NCBI GenBank assembly: GCA_004352715.1
Contig: SCFE01000015.1
Location: 212,511-276,510 of the forward strand
Direction: 5' to 3'
Source of the DNA: Hofstenia miamia
Taxonomy: Eukaryota > Xenacoelomorpha > Acoela
Length of the DNA: 64,000 bases
Made by a program: the position numbers and the translations under genes
The notes under the pieces: generated by a model
The model's input: only the letters and a program-made list of their open reading frames with translations
Databases searched by the model: none
Told to the model about the DNA's origin: nothing
Part shown: positions 1 to 11,890 of the stretch, piece after piece
Layout: each line of letters opens with the position of its first letter
How positions within the stretch are numbered: position 1 is the stretch's first letter

Positions 1-30
1 AATATATAAGTATATATGTATATATATACT

Positions 31-64
<34 letters not shown>

Positions 65-75
65 CTTATATTTTA
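1..75. repeat. AT-rich microsatellite
   Basis: Imperfect (TA)n with interspersed TAC/CTTATA units runs from the window edge. It is simple sequence with no coding content. An 11-N gap follows at 113-123. Confidence 0.9.
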
Positions 76-278
76 GTAGTAATTAGCGCTTTGTCAGACA
101 AATCGGCTTAATGNNNNNNNNNNNTTGAAGCTCCGACTATGAAGCTTCTTGGTGTATATCCTTAACTACATAATTTTACGCTAATTAGAGCAAGCGTGAT
201 TTATATTTTATCTTATCAGTTAGCCATCAATTTGTCTGTTTGAATTTTGATTACCAACATTAAGAGTGGTACTGCATA

Positions 279-281
<3 letters not shown>

Positions 282-322
<41 letters not shown>
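282..322. repeat. (TA)n microsatellite
   Basis: An uninterrupted TA dinucleotide run of about 40 bp. The same motif recurs at 14,104-14,269, in the FAM136A intron near 21,932, and at 32,775-32,797. Confidence 0.9.
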
Positions 323-326
<4 letters not shown>

Positions 327-335
327 AATCTTTAT

Positions 336-1010
336 ATATAAAGAGAAAATAAGATCAATGAATAAACAAAAAAATTATTATAACATCATTTTCTAATGCA
401 TGCAATTTTAATTGATTTTAAGTGTAGTTAATTTTCGAAGACTACATTTAAAAATACAAAAAGATCAATTAAAGAATATATATATCATTATAGTTAATCC
501 CGAAGTTTCTTTCAATATCAATAGCACATTTAAAAAATCAAGAATAGTGCCAATTTTAATATCATTAGTCTCAAGGTATTTCGATGAACAGGGATCCTGT
601 TACAAAGTTGCTTTTGTTATCTTCATTGATTTATGGATATACATGTGAAGATTGTCAACAATCTTACATCGAAGAGACACAGACACTTTGCTACGGGAGT
701 CCATGAGCATCTTTCAGGTCACCTTAAATCCGAAATTTAATGGCATCAATATCCAATTAAATATTGCTGGGGCGGAGTCGCTAAATATATAGAGAAAATA
801 TGATCAAGATTAATGAATAAACAAAAAAATTATAACATCAACATTACCTAATGCATGCAATTTTAATTAATTTTAAGTGTAGTAAATTGTAATTNATATA
901 AAGAAAGAAATAAGATCAAGATTAATGAATAAACAAAAAAATTATTATAACACCAACATGTTCTAATACATGCAATTTTAATTAATTTTAAGTGTAGTAA
1001 ATTGTAATTA
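336..1010. repeat. Threefold ~100-110-bp direct repeat
   Basis: Three copies of one AT-rich unit lie at about 336-435, 786-894 and 896-1010. Each has a purine-rich AAGAGAAAATAAGATCA-type start, then AATGAATAAACAAAAAAATTA, then an end around ATGCATGCAATTTTAATT. Copies 2 and 3 abut across the single N at 895. Copy 1 is separated from them by the Penelope-like fragment. The unit may be a terminal or tandem repeat of that element, but this is inference. Confidence 0.7.
412..735 (+). pseudogene. Penelope-like element fragment (RT end plus GIY-YIG endonuclease)
   Basis: The frame from 412 reads through a stretch typical of the region between the RT thumb and the endonuclease of Penelope-like retroelements (an LKIQKDQLKN-like start, then VNPEVSF, FKKSRIVP). 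Shifting frame near 625 gives Y-x-C-x-x-C followed by SYIEET, which resembles the Y-C-C and YIGET signature of the GIY-YIG nuclease of this class. A further frame gives VHEHLSGH, the usual conserved end. At least two frameshifts separate these parts, so this is a dead fragment. The Gly of YIG appears as Glu, or reflects an indel. The assignment rests on motif order seen by eye. Confidence 0.6.
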
Positions 1011-1913
1011 GTTTTCCTTCCAAATTTGTTCTGATAGATTTTGAATCGAAACAGGTCGCATTTATGAAGCTCAGTAATTTACTTTCATATATATATATTA
1101 ACTTTCATATAGATATGTTAACTATATGCTAAACATAAATTCTTCTTGAGGATCAATTTAAGCACTTGTAAACGACAACTAACTTCCAACAAAATTTTTA
1201 ACATCTCTTGTCGAAATACTTTACTTGGTATCAATCAATTAAAACTTCATTTAATATAGGCTTTAAAATTTAGTCTGTTGATCTACAGCAACATTCTATG
1301 AGAATCATAAATTTAGAAGATACTGCTGTTATATACATTTTTAAAGTAGCTGTTAATCATGGTGAAGACATGCTAAAGGTTATCTGCAATGGCGTCATTG
1401 TAACGTTTTAAGCATAAAATAGTAATTCCCAGATTTCGTAAGTTAAACACTGTTGCAAACTTGGACTAATTTATTTCTTGTATACAGGTGATGTACTTTT
1501 TATGTTAAAAAATTGATGCCAATCGCTAGTTTAAACAAAAACGGCATATAATTTTTTCTAATTATTTAAACGAGGATATCAATAACGATGAAATAACCTC
1601 ATATTTTATGATAATTATTGTCGATAGTATAAATAGCTTTGCAATTTACTTTGCTACAACTTTTATTCCAAAGTCACAAGGTTATGCATAAAGAATAGCG
1701 AATGTTTGACGTTCAATTTTTTTGCATCTTCAAGGGAAAGTTCGTTTTGCAAATTTTTTAAATTAGTAGTCATTTGTAAAATAGATCTCGTCTTTTATTT
1801 TTGAGATTTCGATTTTTGACTGGATCAAGTGAAGTATTAAACACAAGTATGATTTTTAATCCAAGCGATTGTTAAAAGACTCATAATCAAGATTGAAAAA
1901 TCTTCTGCTGATG
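740..1913. other. No gene seen
   Basis: Apart from repeat copies 2 and 3 (786-1010), this is AT-rich DNA with stops in all frames. I see no splice-supported exon and no recognised element. Confidence 0.6.
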
Positions 1914-2483
1914 AATTATCAAAAAGTAATATACAAAAAATATCAAAGGAATTCATTTAAAAATTCAATTAAATTTATTCGCTATGGATGCAGCAACTAT
2001 CCCTATATGAAGATACTGAAGCCAAATATTTCAAATTCACGATTAGATTTTTTATAGATAGTTTACAATTCAATCATTGGCAATAAATTCAGGCTGTTGA
2101 TAAATTACTAACACCATTTTAATGACGAATTGTCATATTATTGTAGGATGTAAATTTTATAATACTGATTATTCAATATACCACATCTCAATAATTCCCA
2201 ATAGTCATCGATTTTGTTTATTTCTTCGTATATGCTAGATGACAAATTATGAAGATAGCAAAAATATCTTTACAATTAGCCAAGATAGCATTTTGAATTT
2301 CCAGCTGCTCGGAAGATTTTGCAATACAAGCACGTGCATTTTTTCCATTCCCAATTTACTTTTATAAACATGGGTCACTTTCATTAAATATTTTCCACTT
2401 CATAACTATGCACCAGCATAAATCATATATGCAAGGCACATTTCAGCTTCTGTAAACTGCGTGATTACTGCGCCATTTCCAGG

Positions 2484-2575
2484 TGATGTTTAGAAATCAT
2501 CAACTTGCATTTAGAAATAATCATTTTACAGTTAGAAATCAAAAACTACAAATAGAAATGGTCAATTTACAATTA
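2484..2575. repeat. 21-bp-period short tandem array
   Basis: The core TAGAAAT occurs at 2491, 2512, 2533 and 2553, with a related TAAATTG at 2574, giving spacings of 21, 21, 20 and 21. A second image lies at about 4068-4159 in the duplicated block. A 21-bp period equals seven codons, which suggests decayed coding for a heptad repeat, although every frame now has stops. Confidence 0.7.
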
Positions 2576-3110
2576 AATTGAAAAACAACATTAAGAATTT
2601 AATTACGATATTTATTTATTAATAATAAAGTTAGTGCTTTCTACAATATGGAGAAAAAGTGTGCAAAAAGCCACTATTAAGTACTAAATGAATTGTTTCT
2701 ATTTCCTTGTTGCAGAGGTAAAAATAGTGATATTTCTTGGTTACTATAATAGTGCATTTAAGTTTCGAAAAGTATTTTCAATGGATAGTTAAATAAGTTC
2801 TTAGTCATTAATTTTAGATTGATAATAGAAGAATGATGTACTTAGTTATTTCAATAGCTTTTATTTATCTGATATGTACCTTCACCTGCGCATTTTACAA
2901 ATTTTGCAAAATCTGTACAATATAAACATACAATTATTTACAAAACTATAAATATACTATAAGAATACAGACAGGCTACACTACAATACACACATTTAAA
3001 AGTACATAGACAATATATTTACAAGTTAAAATAATATTACCTATATGATTCGCCATGTATTAAATTGCTTAGATGTTCCAAATTGGTATTTGTTAGCTAA
3101 TAGATTTTGT

Positions 3111-3496
3111 TTAAGCATTCTTCTGAATTTTTTTATTTGTGATTGATCTTATGTAAGATGGTAATCTATTCCATGATCTTATGGTGGATGACAAGAATGA
3201 TGTGTTCCATGCTTGTGTGTTGATCTTAACATTGTTGATGCAAGTTCTTGAGCGATAATTGAATTTTACAAATTTGTTGAACGATTTTGAAGCACTTGAT
3301 AAATTGTGTAAGTGTTTAAACAATATTACCAGATTTGTGTATTTAGCATGATACAAAGGAGATAACATTTGTAGATTTTGAAGCTTAGCACCAATTAGTT
3401 GTTTGTTAATGTTGACCAAGGCAGAAATAGACCAGATAAAAATTTTATTTATGCGTTGGTGGTTGTTTGTGCTCAAGTGATTCAGTAGGGCACATG
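3111..3496 (-). pseudogene. LINE RT C-terminus (duplicate)
   Basis: Translates the C-terminal part of the LINE polyprotein, ending at the stop at 3111. It contains the WNRLPSYIR motif typical of CR1/Jockey-type C-termini (consensus W-N-x-L-P-x-x-I-R). It is identical to the end of the copy at 4695-5080 and is cut off by the N at 3497. It is probably the same locus assembled twice. Confidence 0.8.
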
Positions 3497-3497
3497 N

Positions 3498-5080
3498 AAT
3501 TATCAAAAAGTAATATACAAAAAATATCAAAGGAATTCATTTAAAAATTCAATTAAATTTATTCGCTATGGATGCAGCAACTATCCCTATATGAAGATAC
3601 TGAAGCCAAATATTTCAAATTCACGATTAGATTTTTTATAGATAGTTTACAATTCAATCATTGGCAATAAATTCAGGCTGTTGATAAATTACTAACACCA
3701 TTTTAATGACGAATTGTCATATTATTGTAGGATGTAAATTTTATAATACTGATTATTCAATATACCACATCTCAATAATTCCCAATAGTCATCGATTTTG
3801 TTTATTTCTTCGTATATGCTAGATGACAAATTATGAAGATAGCAAAAATATCTTTACAATTAGCCAAGATAGCATTTTGAATTTCCAGCTGCTCGGAAGA
3901 TTTTGCAATACAAGCACGTGCATTTTTTCCATTCCCAATTTACTTTTATAAACATGGGTCACTTTCATTAAATATTTTCCACTTCATAACTATGCACCAG
4001 CATAAATCATATATGCAAGGCACATTTCAGCTTCTGTAAACTGCGTGATTACTGCGCCATTTCCAGGTGATGTTTAGAAATCATCAACTTGCATTTAGAA
4101 ATAATCATTTTACAGTTAGAAATCAAAAACTACAAATAGAAATGGTCAATTTACAATTAAATTGAAAAACAACATTAAGAATTTAATTACGATATTTATT
4201 TATTAATAATAAAGTTAGTGCTTTCTACAATATGGAGAAAAAGTGTGCAAAAAGCCACTATTAAGTACTAAATGAATTGTTTCTATTTCCTTGTTGCAGA
4301 GGTAAAAATAGTGATATTTCTTGGTTACTATAATAGTGCATTTAAGTTTCGAAAAGTATTTTCAATGGATAGTTAAATAAGTTCTTAGTCATTAATTTTA
4401 GATTGATAATAGAAGAATGATGTACTTAGTTATTTCAATAGCTTTTATTTATCTGATATGTACCTTCACCTGCGCATTTTACAAATTTTGCAAAATCTGT
4501 ACAATATAAACATACAATTATTTACAAAACTATAAATATACTATAAGAATACAGACAGGCTACACTACAATACACACATTTAAAAGTACATAGACAATAT
4601 ATTTACAAGTTAAAATAATATTACCTATATGATTCGCCATGTATTAAATTGCTTAGATGTTCCAAATTGGTATTTGTTAGCTAATAGATTTTGTTTAAGC
4701 ATTCTTCTGAATTTTTTTATTTGTGATTGATCTTATGTAAGATGGTAATCTATTCCATGATCTTATGGTGGATGACAAGAATGATGTGTTCCATGCTTGT
4801 GTGTTGATCTTAACATTGTTGATGCAAGTTCTTGAGCGATAATTGAATTTTACAAATTTGTTGAACGATTTTGAAGCACTTGATAAATTGTGTAAGTGTT
4901 TAAACAATATTACCAGATTTGTGTATTTAGCATGATACAAAGGAGATAACATTTGTAGATTTTGAAGCTTAGCACCAATTAGTTGTTTGTTAATGTTGAC
5001 CAAGGCAGAAATAGACCAGATAAAAATTTTATTTATGCGTTGGTGGTTGTTTGTGCTCAAGTGATTCAGTAGGGCACATG
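3498..5080. repeat. 1,583-bp block, copy 2 of the duplication
   Basis: Copy 2 of the block at 1914-3496. Here the LINE coding sequence continues past 5080 into the RT domain, so this is the copy connected to the element body. Copy 1 stops at the N. Confidence 0.9.
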
Positions 5081-6129
5081 CATAAATGAAATAGCTCATT
5101 ACAAGGGCGTATAATACTTGCTTGCTCTGGGTGAAATTTCGAAGTTGTCGAGCACATTGTACCCCAGTGGACAGACTTTTCACTTTAGAGGTTACGAAAT
5201 TTTTAAAGCAGAAATCATTGTCAAGTTCGACGCCCAAATATTTTATGCTGGTGGAGTTTGGTATTGATGGACATTCTTTTGAGACACATAATGATATTTT
5301 GTTTGCCAATGTTTTTGTAGAATTTGGGGCAAATATAATAAACTGAGTTTTCTCATTATTCATAGTAAGTCTGTTTTCATGGAAATATATTTTGATATCC
5401 TTAAGTCTATTCTCAAGCTTTTCTGTAGCGCTATATGGATTATCACCTCTACTTATTATGCAAGTGTCATTTGCATATTGCAGTATATCAACATCTTTAA
5501 CAGTATCGCATAAATCATTTATGTATAATGTAAAGAGAATAGGGCCCATTACAGTGCCTTGGGGCACACCTTTATTTGTTGTCAGATAATTGGAATATAC
5601 ATTCCCTATTTTGACTCTTTGCCTTCTATTGTTAAGGAAACTAAGTATTAGGTTTCGTGCTTCTGAGTTAAAACCATAGTGTGATAATTTGTTATCCAAA
5701 ATATCATAGTCAATACTATCAAAGGCATTACTCGAGCTATGCTGCTGGTGATATTCTTATTTAGCTAAAATCTGGTTGTTTCTGTCAAATTGAGCAAAGC
5801 GTCGGTTGTACTATAACCTTCCCGAAATCCAAACTGGTTAGGAGACAATATTTTGTATTCCTTTAAATACTTATTTATTTGTACACATAGCAATCGTTCT
5901 AGAATTTTAGAGAATGGACTGGTTACTGAAATCGGTCGATAATTTATGCAATTTGACGTGTCTCCTTTTTTTTGAAAATTGGTGTTACATCCGATTTCTT
6001 TAGTATATCAGGGAATTTTGAGACATGAACAGCAGATATTCTTCGAAGTATTTTATGTATTTTTAATGATAAATATTGGGATATTACCTCCTCTACATGA
6101 TGTGTTGGGATCCAGTTTTTTGAGGACAA
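4695..6129 (-). pseudogene. Non-LTR retrotransposon reverse transcriptase (LINE copy 1)
   Basis: A 334-codon open stretch (5699 to 4695) carries RT motifs in order: GVPQGTVMGPILFTLYIND, then the catalytic region as YANDT, then IKYLGVELD (thumb-side motif), and the C-terminal WNRLPSYIR. The usual F/Y-A-D-D is Y-A-N-D, so the second catalytic aspartate is lost. Upstream, 6129 to 5944 continues the RT N-terminus in a shifted frame (KSDVTPIFKK resembles the start of the fingers domain), and about 240 bp between them is frameshifted. Family type is CR1/Jockey-like, with no confident clade. The endonuclease lies at 7833-9318, separated by another LINE fragment and a gap. Confidence 0.85.
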
Positions 6130-6224
6130 TATTTAGTTCATATCTGCTTATATAGCGAAAGCTGAAAGATGACATTACGTTCTCTATTTTATTTTTCTAA
6201 GGTACCTCTTTGTCTTTGTATAGA

Positions 6225-6559
6225 TATATAGATAGATAACTTTTATTTTATCACGGATTGACATATATAAAAGATACATATATAAATTTATAAATCATAA
6301 CAGACAAGGCAACTTAATGTTTCTTCAAATATCGATGTGGGAAAATCCTACTTGAGGCTCCACCTGTTGGATTTCTTTGTCGCAGATGTTCTTTCGAGTA
6401 TTCAGTTCTTGTCGGGATATAAGAGGCCAGCGGGTGGTTTGCCGATCTGGATATTCTGTTAAAGAGTTGATGATCTGAAGACTGTAGAATCTGATGCATT
6501 GGAAGGAATTCGTCAATAATGCCAAGCCTCATCGCCTTTCTTTGAATTTGGTCGATCTT
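6225..6559 (-). pseudogene. 3' end of a second LINE family, inserted
   Basis: The minus strand reads KIDQIQRKAMRLGI into the gap and ends at 6314. It matches the C-terminal pattern of LINE polyproteins (an L/I-D-x-I-Q-R-K-A-x-R-L start, then a conserved tail). After the stop a short 3' UTR ends at 6225-6240 in a GATA/TATC-rich microsatellite, as is common at CR1/RTE-type 3' tails. It differs from LINE copy 1 and lies between that copy's RT and endonuclease, so it looks like a 5'-truncated insertion. The 1000-N gap hides its 5' part. Confidence 0.6.
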
Positions 6560-7559
6560 NNNNNNNNNNNNNNNNNNNNNNNNNNNNNNNNNNNNNNNNN
6601 NNNNNNNNNNNNNNNNNNNNNNNNNNNNNNNNNNNNNNNNNNNNNNNNNNNNNNNNNNNNNNNNNNNNNNNNNNNNNNNNNNNNNNNNNNNNNNNNNNNN
6701 NNNNNNNNNNNNNNNNNNNNNNNNNNNNNNNNNNNNNNNNNNNNNNNNNNNNNNNNNNNNNNNNNNNNNNNNNNNNNNNNNNNNNNNNNNNNNNNNNNNN
6801 NNNNNNNNNNNNNNNNNNNNNNNNNNNNNNNNNNNNNNNNNNNNNNNNNNNNNNNNNNNNNNNNNNNNNNNNNNNNNNNNNNNNNNNNNNNNNNNNNNNN
6901 NNNNNNNNNNNNNNNNNNNNNNNNNNNNNNNNNNNNNNNNNNNNNNNNNNNNNNNNNNNNNNNNNNNNNNNNNNNNNNNNNNNNNNNNNNNNNNNNNNNN
7001 NNNNNNNNNNNNNNNNNNNNNNNNNNNNNNNNNNNNNNNNNNNNNNNNNNNNNNNNNNNNNNNNNNNNNNNNNNNNNNNNNNNNNNNNNNNNNNNNNNNN
7101 NNNNNNNNNNNNNNNNNNNNNNNNNNNNNNNNNNNNNNNNNNNNNNNNNNNNNNNNNNNNNNNNNNNNNNNNNNNNNNNNNNNNNNNNNNNNNNNNNNNN
7201 NNNNNNNNNNNNNNNNNNNNNNNNNNNNNNNNNNNNNNNNNNNNNNNNNNNNNNNNNNNNNNNNNNNNNNNNNNNNNNNNNNNNNNNNNNNNNNNNNNNN
7301 NNNNNNNNNNNNNNNNNNNNNNNNNNNNNNNNNNNNNNNNNNNNNNNNNNNNNNNNNNNNNNNNNNNNNNNNNNNNNNNNNNNNNNNNNNNNNNNNNNNN
7401 NNNNNNNNNNNNNNNNNNNNNNNNNNNNNNNNNNNNNNNNNNNNNNNNNNNNNNNNNNNNNNNNNNNNNNNNNNNNNNNNNNNNNNNNNNNNNNNNNNNN
7501 NNNNNNNNNNNNNNNNNNNNNNNNNNNNNNNNNNNNNNNNNNNNNNNNNNNNNNNNNNN
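6560..7559. other. Assembly gap (1000 N)
   Basis: Exactly 1000 N, a conventional placeholder length. The true size is unknown. Open frames running through it are meaningless. Confidence 0.99.
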
Positions 7560-7832
7560 TCGTGAAGCGACATCCTTATACTTTTGCCTCTGGTCACGAA
7601 ATACCACGGTTCATTTGATTCGTTGGCTCCGGGTATAGGAACAAATTATTCCCATATGGTCAGTAGCAAGTGTAGGCTGAAAGAGAGAGAATTGTCCTAG
7701 GAAATGTGGAAGCAACGTTTCCTAGAACAGCTCCGTAAACCGAAAAGCTCAGAATTCGAACCACAGGTATTGGTTGGGTGTAAGACTCCGGTGTCTCCTT
7801 TACAGTTTTAGCAACTTTAGGGGTGTCTGCTG

Positions 7833-8801
7833 TTAATTGCGATTTGGCGAAGAAATTAATTGTGAGTCAATGCCTTCACGTAAATGCACTGTGAGCAGAG
7901 ATTGATTGTTGTGCCTCGGCGGCACGTATACCACAACTAAGAGCAGGTTTAAGTCAGTAACATCCAGCCATAATATCTCGAATGATTCCCAGTTATCAAT
8001 ATAAAGGCGTCTGATAGATAAGTCTGTCGAGGCATAAACACAAACACCTCCTCCATAAGCTTTTTCAGAGTTGCTACTTGTTCGGTCATGTCTAAGTTTC
8101 TTGAAAGTTATGTTGAAATGGTTAGCAATATCTCTTTCGTCACTACACATCTTACCCCCTATATCTATGCTTTTAATATCAGAGGAAATTCCTTTCTCTT
8201 TGTTTAGAAATGTGCTTATATACTTCCACTTATTCTTAGTCTGCATTAAACTTTCATAAAATCTCATTCTTTGTTGATTGATGTGGAGTTTTTTGTATTT
8301 TGCCAATGCCGATTTTATCTCATTATAATAAACAGCTTTTACTTCTGAAAAATCTTGAATGAGTGATTGCAAAGCCTTCTCCTTTTCAATTTGCAATGAT
8401 TTTGTATATCGACCGTAAGAACAATATTTACCGACCTTTATGTATCTTTTCGTAATTGGGGCAACCTTGTTTAAACAAATTTTGAGTTCTTTGATTATAA
8501 ATTCAAACATTTCGTTTGGACTATCTAATGAGAATATGTACTCCCATGTTACATTATCTAGTAATCCAACAAAGGCCTTTTCATCAAATCCAACAAAGCT
8601 ACGGGAATAAATACATTTCCTCTTAGTTGCAATGCCTACTTCACTTGTTACGTATAAGCAAAGATTGTGATCTGAATACGAATCAAACACAAATGTATTA
8701 TATTTAATTTCTTCCGTATTTGATATTATATAGTCTATAAGATATTTTTCTCTGGTGGGAACAGATGTATTCACTACCTGTAGATTTGTCTCCATACACA
8801 A
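7833..8801 (-). pseudogene. LINE endonuclease C-terminus and linker, fused to a second endonuclease segment
   Basis: A 322-residue open frame. Residues 1-60 carry the end of an APE-type endonuclease (LQVVN..PTRE..LIDYIIS, then SDHNLC with the catalytic SDH). Residues 60-235 form the linker towards RT, ending in ANHFNITF. The last ~85 residues (YGGGVCVYAS to VVVYVPPRHNN) belong to the middle of an endonuclease, which normally precedes the first part. The order is therefore scrambled: an in-frame junction between two LINE copies near 8,093. The first codon shown is not a biological start. Confidence 0.75.
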
Positions 8802-8884
8802 CGAGTCTATGCATTTTCTCTCTTTATTTGATAAGTAGTTGAATTTAGATTACTCAATAATATAACATTAGTGAGGTTTTCCTT

Positions 8885-9318
8885 TTATACGTTTTGAATC
8901 TCCGTAATTTTAAAATCAATAAATTCATTACGATAGATCTTTTTAGGGCAATATGTCAGGTTAATTAGAAGAGCATGTTTAAATTTTTTACTTAGTTTGT
9001 TTTTAACCCAAAGGCTTTCAAGTTGGCCATGGTCAGCTTCATAACTCTCTATTCTAAAGGGATGCATTGTTCTTGGTACAATTAGCATAAGGCCCCCCCC
9101 ACTAGATCCTCTGTTTTTCTAAATACATCAAATTTTGCTTTATTAAAATTGTATACATATGGAGGAGCATCATTTAACCATGTTTCTGTGAATGCAAATA
9201 TGGTTCTTTCATCTAGGGAATTAAATATCTCATTAATGTCGTCTCTGTGTGCTGCTAGGCTGCGTGCATTCAAATAAGCAATTTTAATATTATTTTGGAA
9301 GTTTTGACTTATAGTCAC
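8885..9318 (-). pseudogene. LINE endonuclease N-terminus
   Basis: The frame 9318 to 9082 has IKIAYLNARSLAAHRDDI and FAFTETWLND. These are the opening N-A-R-S-L and the catalytic T-E-T-W-L blocks of APE-type LINE endonucleases. It then shifts frame at a poly-C tract (about 9086-9096) to 9088-8885 (FRIESYEADHGQLESLWVK). The frameshift inactivates it. It belongs with the segment at 8,093-8,801 as one LINE copy. Confidence 0.8.
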
Positions 9319-9615
9319 TAGGCGCCTGGTATCATATATCCCCGGTCCTGTTTTTTATGTACGTTACCAGATAGCATTAGTAATTTGAATATATACGAAG
9401 TTAGCATGTTTAATAATGCGCGAAACACATATTTAGCAATAAGAACACAAAAATCTAATCAGGAACAATGAGAGAACTTCTGATATAGACTTAATTTAGA
9501 CGTTCCCATATTTTCTGAAGCAGAGCTTTCAAGTCACTGTTTTTGTTGTTGGAAAATTGGGTGTAAGTTTTTGTTGCGAACAGCTTGACTGCAAGTAAGG
9601 TTTTTGTTGAGAGTT

Positions 9616-9759
9616 CTAGCAGTGTGGTGCAAACATCTTGTGAAGATTAGTTTTTGCTTGATCATTAAGATATGATTTCAAATCTTCTTCGTTTTGTATG
9701 TTGAGAAATACTTTGCTTTGAAGGGCATTTGTTAACCGACCGCTCACTGGCTGTCCCAT
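9616..9759 (-). pseudogene. Short ORF upstream of the LINE endonuclease
   Basis: An ATG at 9759 opens 47 codons starting MGQPVSGRLTNALQSK, with a stop at 9616. It sits about 300 bp upstream of the endonuclease on the same strand, where ORF1 of a LINE is expected. I see no zinc knuckle. It may be the ORF1 remnant of LINE copy 1. Confidence 0.35.
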
Positions 9760-9854
9760 TTTTTATTTGTATTTATTGAAGTAATTCTTTGACTGGTAAG
9801 ATAATTCTTTGTTGGAGCATTGCTGATAAAATTAGTCACTTTCTATTTTTCAGA

Positions 9855-11361
9855 TCAAGTATCTTTATCCAATTTATTCCATAATTTTACTGCAATATTT
9901 ATGAATAAATTCTTCATAATTTTGCATCTAAATTTCTTGCATTGATATGTACCACGTCTAATATTATATTTTAGGGAGATATTATCTTTCATTTTATAAA
10001 ATATTTTCAAGATCTTTTGTTGCATGATACCATCTGGATATAATAACATATAATCTTTTGCCAATTTTCTTTTAATTCGATTATTATTGCTATTGATAAT
10101 TTTCTTCAATCAATTGAAAATCTTATTTCATTTTCTTTTAGAATTTTACTCACAGATTTCTTAACAAATAACAAGAATACGTATATTTTGATATAACCAT
10201 TGACTTAACTAATCTTGCGATCCATTTTTTTGGTAATAAATCTGTTATTTTTTTAATTAACTAGATGGTACCAGCCATTTTTTGAATTAAAGAATTTATA
10301 TGACCTTTGAATTTTATTTGATTGTCAATTAACACTCCTACATATTTTATTCTTGGTTACTACATTATTTCTTTGTTGTTAAAATACAATTTTGTCTTTG
10401 TTTTGCCTTTTGTTAATTTATTCATCTGCACAAAAGTAGTTTTTTCAATATTTAGAGACATCATGTTTTTGTTATAGTAGTCATGTATGAGATATAAATT
10501 GCATTGTAGTTCATCGATGTTTGTTGTATAGATTAATGTATCACCTGCATATAACATACATTTTATATTTATATGATTTGAAATATCATTTATATAGATA
10601 TTAAACAGCAAAAAACCCAAAACAGAACCTTGCGGAGCATCCCTTTCAATTTTCAAAAGATTTGATGATTCTATTTTAAATTGCACAAATTGATATCTAT
10701 TATTTAAAAATCATCAATAAGTGAAGAAGAAGTTGTATGTATCTTTTAATTTTTTAATCAATATTCTATGATCTATAGAATTAAATGCTTTTGCAAGGTC
10801 TAAAGAAAGAATATATGCACTTTCCTTTCTATCTGTGAGTTGTCTCCAATCTTCTACTGTATGCAAAAGAGCATTCATAGTAGAAGAATGTTTTCTAAAT
10901 CCAAACTGATTTTGATTAAACAAGTTGTATTTTTTAAAATAACAGCTAATCTGATCGTGTAAAATTGTTTCGAAAATCTTATAAAATTCCAGTTAATATT
11001 GATATAGGTCTGTCAGTTTGAGGAAATGTTGCTTATACCTTTTTTATAGATTGGAATAACTTTTGAAACCTTTAGTTATCAGGATATTTGTTGAATTTAA
11101 TGCATTCATTAAATAAGAAACACAAAGGTCTTGCTATAACACTTAGCGATTCTTTTAAAAACCATATAGGATAGTTACAAGTTCCTTTAGATTTTCTAAT
11201 ATTTAAACGTTTTGAAGCACCTAGAAATTCATGCAGGAAAAAATATCTAAAAGCAAATGAACTTGCATTGAGCTTAAAATTTTTATGTTTCTCAAATTTG
11301 TTCGTGATATTATGTTGCTGACCACTAAATTTTCCCAATTTTATGAAATCTTTATTAAATA
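9855..11361 (-). pseudogene. Reverse transcriptase of LINE copy 2
   Basis: Fragments in three frames. 11361-11072 is the linker and start of RT. 10923-10714 has FGFRKHSST and LDLAKAFNSIDH (first catalytic Asp). 10686-10360 has APQGSVLGFLLFNIYIND and the second catalytic motif as YAGDT. 10109-9855 is the C-terminus (KNLFINIAVKLWNKL). The expected Y-A-D-D has lost its first aspartate (D to G), and the frames are interrupted. It is in the same orientation as all the other LINE pieces here. Confidence 0.8.
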
Positions 11362-11379
11362 NNNNNNNNNNNNNNNNNN

Positions 11380-11890
11380 ATTTATTGTTCAATAGCTTTA
11401 TTTCAATGTCTTGTCCATTCAGTAGAACTTGTCATATTTACACATTATAAATTATATACAATATGTACAAAATTTACAATTTCTGTTAACACAACAACTA
11501 TAATCTACATAAAATGACAAAACTAAGCTACAAATGCAGTAAAAACACTTTAAAAAAAAGACACGAAGGCACTTAAAAAAAATTACAAAACGCAAGCCTG
11601 TGGAAAATTAAAAGTTTCGCCATGTATTTAGTCTTTTGCTGTATCCCATGTTATTTTGTTCTTTTAGCAAATTATTTTTTAACAAACGTTTAAATTCTGT
11701 AAGCGATGAGGCCTTCCGAATATTCACAGATAGCTTGTTCCAATTATTACATTAAATAAATTTGATATTTTCAATTTATTGTACACATGATTCTCTTTCT
11801 TATCTAATAGGTATTCAGGTTCAATATTTTAATGTGATTTCAAAAAATTATTAATGTATTTCCATTTTTGACAAGATTTCAAAAATGAAC
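11380..11890 (-). pseudogene. LINE 3' end inside LINE copy 2
   Basis: The minus strand reads NWNKLSVNIRKASSLTEFKR, a LINE C-terminal motif (N-x-W-N-K-L-P-x-x-I-R, S-L-x-x-F-K), stops, and runs into an AT-rich tail near 11,383. An 18-N gap (11,362-11,379) precedes it. A C-terminus lying between the endonuclease and RT of copy 2 must come from a further, 5'-truncated insertion. Confidence 0.55.

Larger units (their letters stand above)
1914..3496. repeat. 1,583-bp block, copy 1 of an exact direct duplication
   Basis: The sequence from 1914 to 3496 recurs at 3498-5080 with a constant offset of 1584. I saw no mismatches at any point compared. The copies are separated by one N at 3497. It includes the 3' end of a LINE (RT C-terminus, minus strand, 3111-3496) plus about 1.2 kb beyond the LINE stop. 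Exact identity together with an N join points to unmerged overlapping contig ends rather than a genomic duplication. Confidence 0.9.

Noticed and set aside
6314-7618. Long open frames of 350-430 codons spanning 6,560-7,559
   Set aside because: They are almost entirely unknown residues from the N gap. Only the LINE tail at 6,314-6,559 is real sequence. The same applies to frames across 37,399-38,398, 40,434-41,433 and 47,573-48,572.
7561-7832. Open minus-strand stretch between LINE parts
   Set aside because: Readable for ~55 codons, but no motif, start or splice support. It is left as unassigned flank of the LINE fragments.
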